This document shows positions 22,464 to 23,886 of a DNA stretch of 23,886 bases, one piece after another. This DNA is from Bacillota bacterium (lineage in GTDB: Bacteria; Bacillota; Clostridia; Peptostreptococcales; Anaerovoracaceae), in assembly GCA_016283945.1 (NCBI GenBank), contig JAEENW010000140.1:1-23886 (forward strand). The letters run 5' to 3'. The notes beneath the pieces were generated by a model. The model saw nothing but the letters and a program-made list of their open reading frames with translations. It did no database searches and was not told the DNA's origin. The translations under genes were made by a program, and so were the position numbers. Within the stretch, counting starts at the first letter, position 1. Each line of letters starts with the position of its first letter.

Positions 22464-23069
22464 CTATTCCTCCTCGTATTTCCTGATCAGTTCGTCGCAG
22501 CCGGCGCCTGTGCTGAGCTGCTCTGCCCTCACTATCGCGAGCGCGTCCGCGACCGCGTCAGAGAGCACGTCGTTGACGACGTAATAATCGTAATCGTTTA
22601 TCATCCTGATCTCTGAGAGGCACTGCGAGCTCCTCTTCTCGATCTCCTCCTCGGTCTCGGTGCCGCGCCCGGCGAGGCGCTGCCTGAGCACCGCGAGAGA
22701 CGGCGGAAGAATGAAGATCAGAACCGCGTCCGGGTAGCTCCTCTTGACGCTCAGAGCGCCCTGCATCTCGATCTCCAGGATCACGTCCCTGCCCTCGGCG
22801 AGCTGCCTCAGTACAGGGCCCTTCGGGGTCCCATAGCGGTTCCCGTAGATCTGGGCGTGCTCAAGGAAGCCGCCCTCCTCTATGGTCCTCACGAACTCCT
22901 CCTCGGTGACGAAGAAGTAGCTCTTTCCTGGTATCTCGCCGGTCCTCGGCGTCCTCGTTGTCATGCTGACGCTGAGCGCGAAGTTCCCGGTCTTGATGAG
23001 CTCATTGCAGATGGTGCCCTTTCCGGCTCCCGAGGGACCGGATATGACGAATAGCTTTCCCTGTCGCAT
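22464..23069 (-). CDS. gmk: Guanylate kinase
   Basis: Gmk phosphorylates GMP to GDP. The ATG at 23069 gives 201 residues beginning MRQGKLFVISGPSGAGKGTI, with the P-loop GPSGAGKGT at 11-19. VSMTTRTPRTGEIPGKSYFF is the GMP-binding segment, and ILEIEMQGALSVKR and ILPPSLAVLRQRLAGRGTE are the nucleotide-binding and lid blocks. The alternative TTG start at 23093 has no ribosome site, while CGAGG lies five bases before the chosen ATG. It heads the gmk-rpoZ operon. Confidence 0.97.
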   Translation of the reverse strand: MRQGKLFVISGPSGAGKGTICNELIKTGNFALSVSMTTRTPRTGEIPGKSYFFVTEEEFVRTIEEGGFLEHAQIYGNRYGTPKGPVLRQLAEGRDVILEIEMQGALSVKRSYPDAVLIFILPPSLAVLRQRLAGRGTETEEEIEKRSSQCLSEIRMINDYDYYVVNDVLSDAVADALAIVRAEQLSTGAGCDELIRKYEEE

Positions 23070-23109
23070 GATGCCTCGATGATAAAAAATCAAAAACTAG
23101 CGGTGATAT

Positions 23110-23138
23110 ATGATACAGCATCCCGCGTCCGAATTCAA
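23110..23138 (-). promoter_or_regulatory. Promoter of gmk-rpoZ
   Basis: TTGAAT (23138-23133) and TATCAT (23115-23110) have a 17-base spacer on the minus strand, followed by a leader of about 35 bases. The -35 lies in the loop of a 12-bp inverted repeat and the spacer in one of its arms. Confidence 0.65.
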
Positions 23139-23159
23139 GTGGGACGCGGGATGTTTTTT
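23119..23159 (+). terminator. Terminator-like hairpin facing the plus strand between gmk and the AAA+ gene
   Basis: CATCCCGCGTCC (23119-23130) pairs perfectly with GGACGCGGGATG (23142-23153), and six T residues (23154-23159) follow on the plus strand. Read on the minus strand no T run follows, so it does not look like a normal terminator for the AAA+ gene transcribed toward it. No plus-strand gene is visible upstream. It may stop antisense transcription, or the arms may act as an operator over the gmk promoter. Confidence 0.6.
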
Positions 23160-23223
23160 AGTTCAAGGCGAGATGCACGCGCCCGTGGAAGCGCCCCGTC
23201 ATGAGAGACGGCCCGCGGCCTGG

Positions 23224-23242
23224 CGCCGCCTGTCAGGCGGCG
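23224..23242 (-). repeat. GC-rich hairpin spanning the stop codon of the AAA+ gene
   Basis: CGCCGCC (23224-23230) and GGCGGCG (23236-23242) form a perfect 7-bp stem whose five-base loop contains the TGA stop (23235-23233). There is no T run behind it. It may be an RNA 3'-end stabiliser or chance in GC-rich sequence. Confidence 0.4.
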
Positions 23243-23886
23243 TTCAGATCGATCAGATAGCGCTCGGCGCCGGGATCTTCGAAGATCAGCTCGTCGAGGG
23301 CGTTCATCACGCGGGAGCGCATGAGCCTCACGCCGAGGCCGGAGCTCGCGGCTTCTTCGGAGAGCAGCTCGGCGCTGGCTTCGTCGATCTCGACTATGGG
23401 GCCGTCGCCCATCTCGAGGGGAGCCATGATGCTGAGCTCGAGTATGTTCCTGTAGTCGGAGACGCTTAAAGGGTCGAGCGCGGCGATGCGGCCTATGCGG
23501 CCTGCGATCTCGCGGCGCATGCCCGCGCCTATGAGGTCGGCGTAGCTGATGCCGCGGAGCTCAGTCTCGCAGGAGGCGGCCTCTGCCGCGCAGCTGCCCG
23601 AGTCCCGGGCCGCGGCGCCGAAGCCTATGGATCTGGGCGCTCTGGCGCGCTTCTCGAGAAGCTTCTCGAAGGTGCCGAGCAGAACGACGGAGACCCTTTC
23701 GCAGTCCACGCTGAAGGCGGGATGGAGGGTGTCTTCGGCTCCGAAGCTGAGCATGTCGCCGTCGAGCATCTTCAGCAGCGTGCTCTGCAGCAGAGCGGAG
23801 TGGTCGGTGCCGTTTCCGCTGACTATGGTCTCACAGAAGACCTTGTCGGCTTCGTCGAGCACGACTATGCGGCCGTATCTTCTGAG
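23233..23886 (-). CDS. Divergent ClpX-like AAA+ ATPase, 5' part cut by window edge
   Basis: The visible 217 residues begin just before Walker B. RIVVLDEADKVF is the Walker B motif, LLKMLDGD matches ClpX LLKMLEG, and RSIGFGAA matches the ClpX KSIGFGAE block. DLIGAGMRREIAGRIGRIAA carries the arginine finger (ClpX-like DLIKFGLIPEFVGRLPVIA), and GVRLMRSRV near the C-terminus is the sensor-2 arginine segment. ClpX unfolds tagged proteins for ClpP in the cytosol. The segment after Walker B, where ClpX has its RKH substrate loop, is LHPAFSVDCERVS and does not match. The protein may therefore be a paralogue with other partners. The Walker A, pore-1 and zinc-binding regions lie outside the window. Confidence 0.8.
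   Translation of the reverse strand, partial: LRRYGRIVVLDEADKVFCETIVSGNGTDHSALLQSTLLKMLDGDMLSFGAEDTLHPAFSVDCERVSVVLLGTFEKLLEKRARAPRSIGFGAAARDSGSCAAEAASCETELRGISYADLIGAGMRREIAGRIGRIAALDPLSVSDYRNILELSIMAPLEMGDGPIVEIDEASAELLSEEAASSGLGVRLMRSRVMNALDELIFEDPGAERYLIDLNAA

Noticed and set aside
1..23886. CRISPR array, insertion sequence, tRNA or rRNA genes
   Set aside because: No spaced direct repeats, transposase-like frames, or tRNA/rRNA signatures were seen on either strand.

Overview
The window looks like a chromosomal segment of a GC-rich anaerobic Bacillota, most likely a member of class Clostridia. This is inferred from gene order (rpsB-tsf ... pyrH-frr-uppS-cdsA-dxr-rseP-ispG ... rimP-nusA), from a T-box and a TPP riboswitch, and from TTGACA/TATAAT-type promoters. 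I see no rRNA, tRNA, CRISPR array, insertion sequence or phage gene. Every gene I can support is on the minus strand, so transcription runs from high to low coordinates. The long plus-strand frames are antisense shadows produced by the GC-rich codon usage.

From right to left: the C-terminal part of a divergent ClpX-like AAA+ ATPase is cut by the right edge. Next comes gmk-rpoZ with its own promoter and terminator. Then there is a monocistronic TcdA-type E1-like enzyme carrying an unusual ~180-residue N-terminal domain. rpsB-tsf follows and ends in a terminator. About 5.9 kb of accessory cargo then separates tsf from pyrH. This cargo is two paralogous MFS transporters in translational coupling, a SelA-like PLP enzyme lacking the usual N-terminal domain and co-transcribed with trxB, and a thiamine transporter (thiT) under a TPP riboswitch.

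The second half starts with a tightly packed operon: pyrH, frr, a 69-residue PASTA-like protein, uppS, cdsA, dxr, an RseP-type site-2 protease without a PDZ domain, ispG, and an 814-residue lipoprotein. The lipoprotein joins a PstS-like binding domain to two tandem RsiV/DUF3298-like modules. Apart from the lipoprotein and the small PASTA-like protein, the operon links nucleotide supply, ribosome recycling, MEP-pathway isoprenoid synthesis, and lipid carrier and phospholipid synthesis. After it lies a T-box leader whose specifier reads as TGG (Trp). It controls an M20 amidohydrolase and an unassigned multi-pass transporter, probably for uptake and hydrolysis of an amino-acid conjugate. At the left edge rimP and nusA (cut) begin the usual rimP-nusA operon, with a 12-bp leader hairpin.

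The best leads are the Trp T-box/amidohydrolase/transporter unit, the PstS-RsiV fusion lipoprotein, the fused TcdA, the PDZ-less protease, the short SelA-like enzyme and the PASTA-like mini-protein. I did not find a clearly new multi-gene system such as a defence or secretion island.
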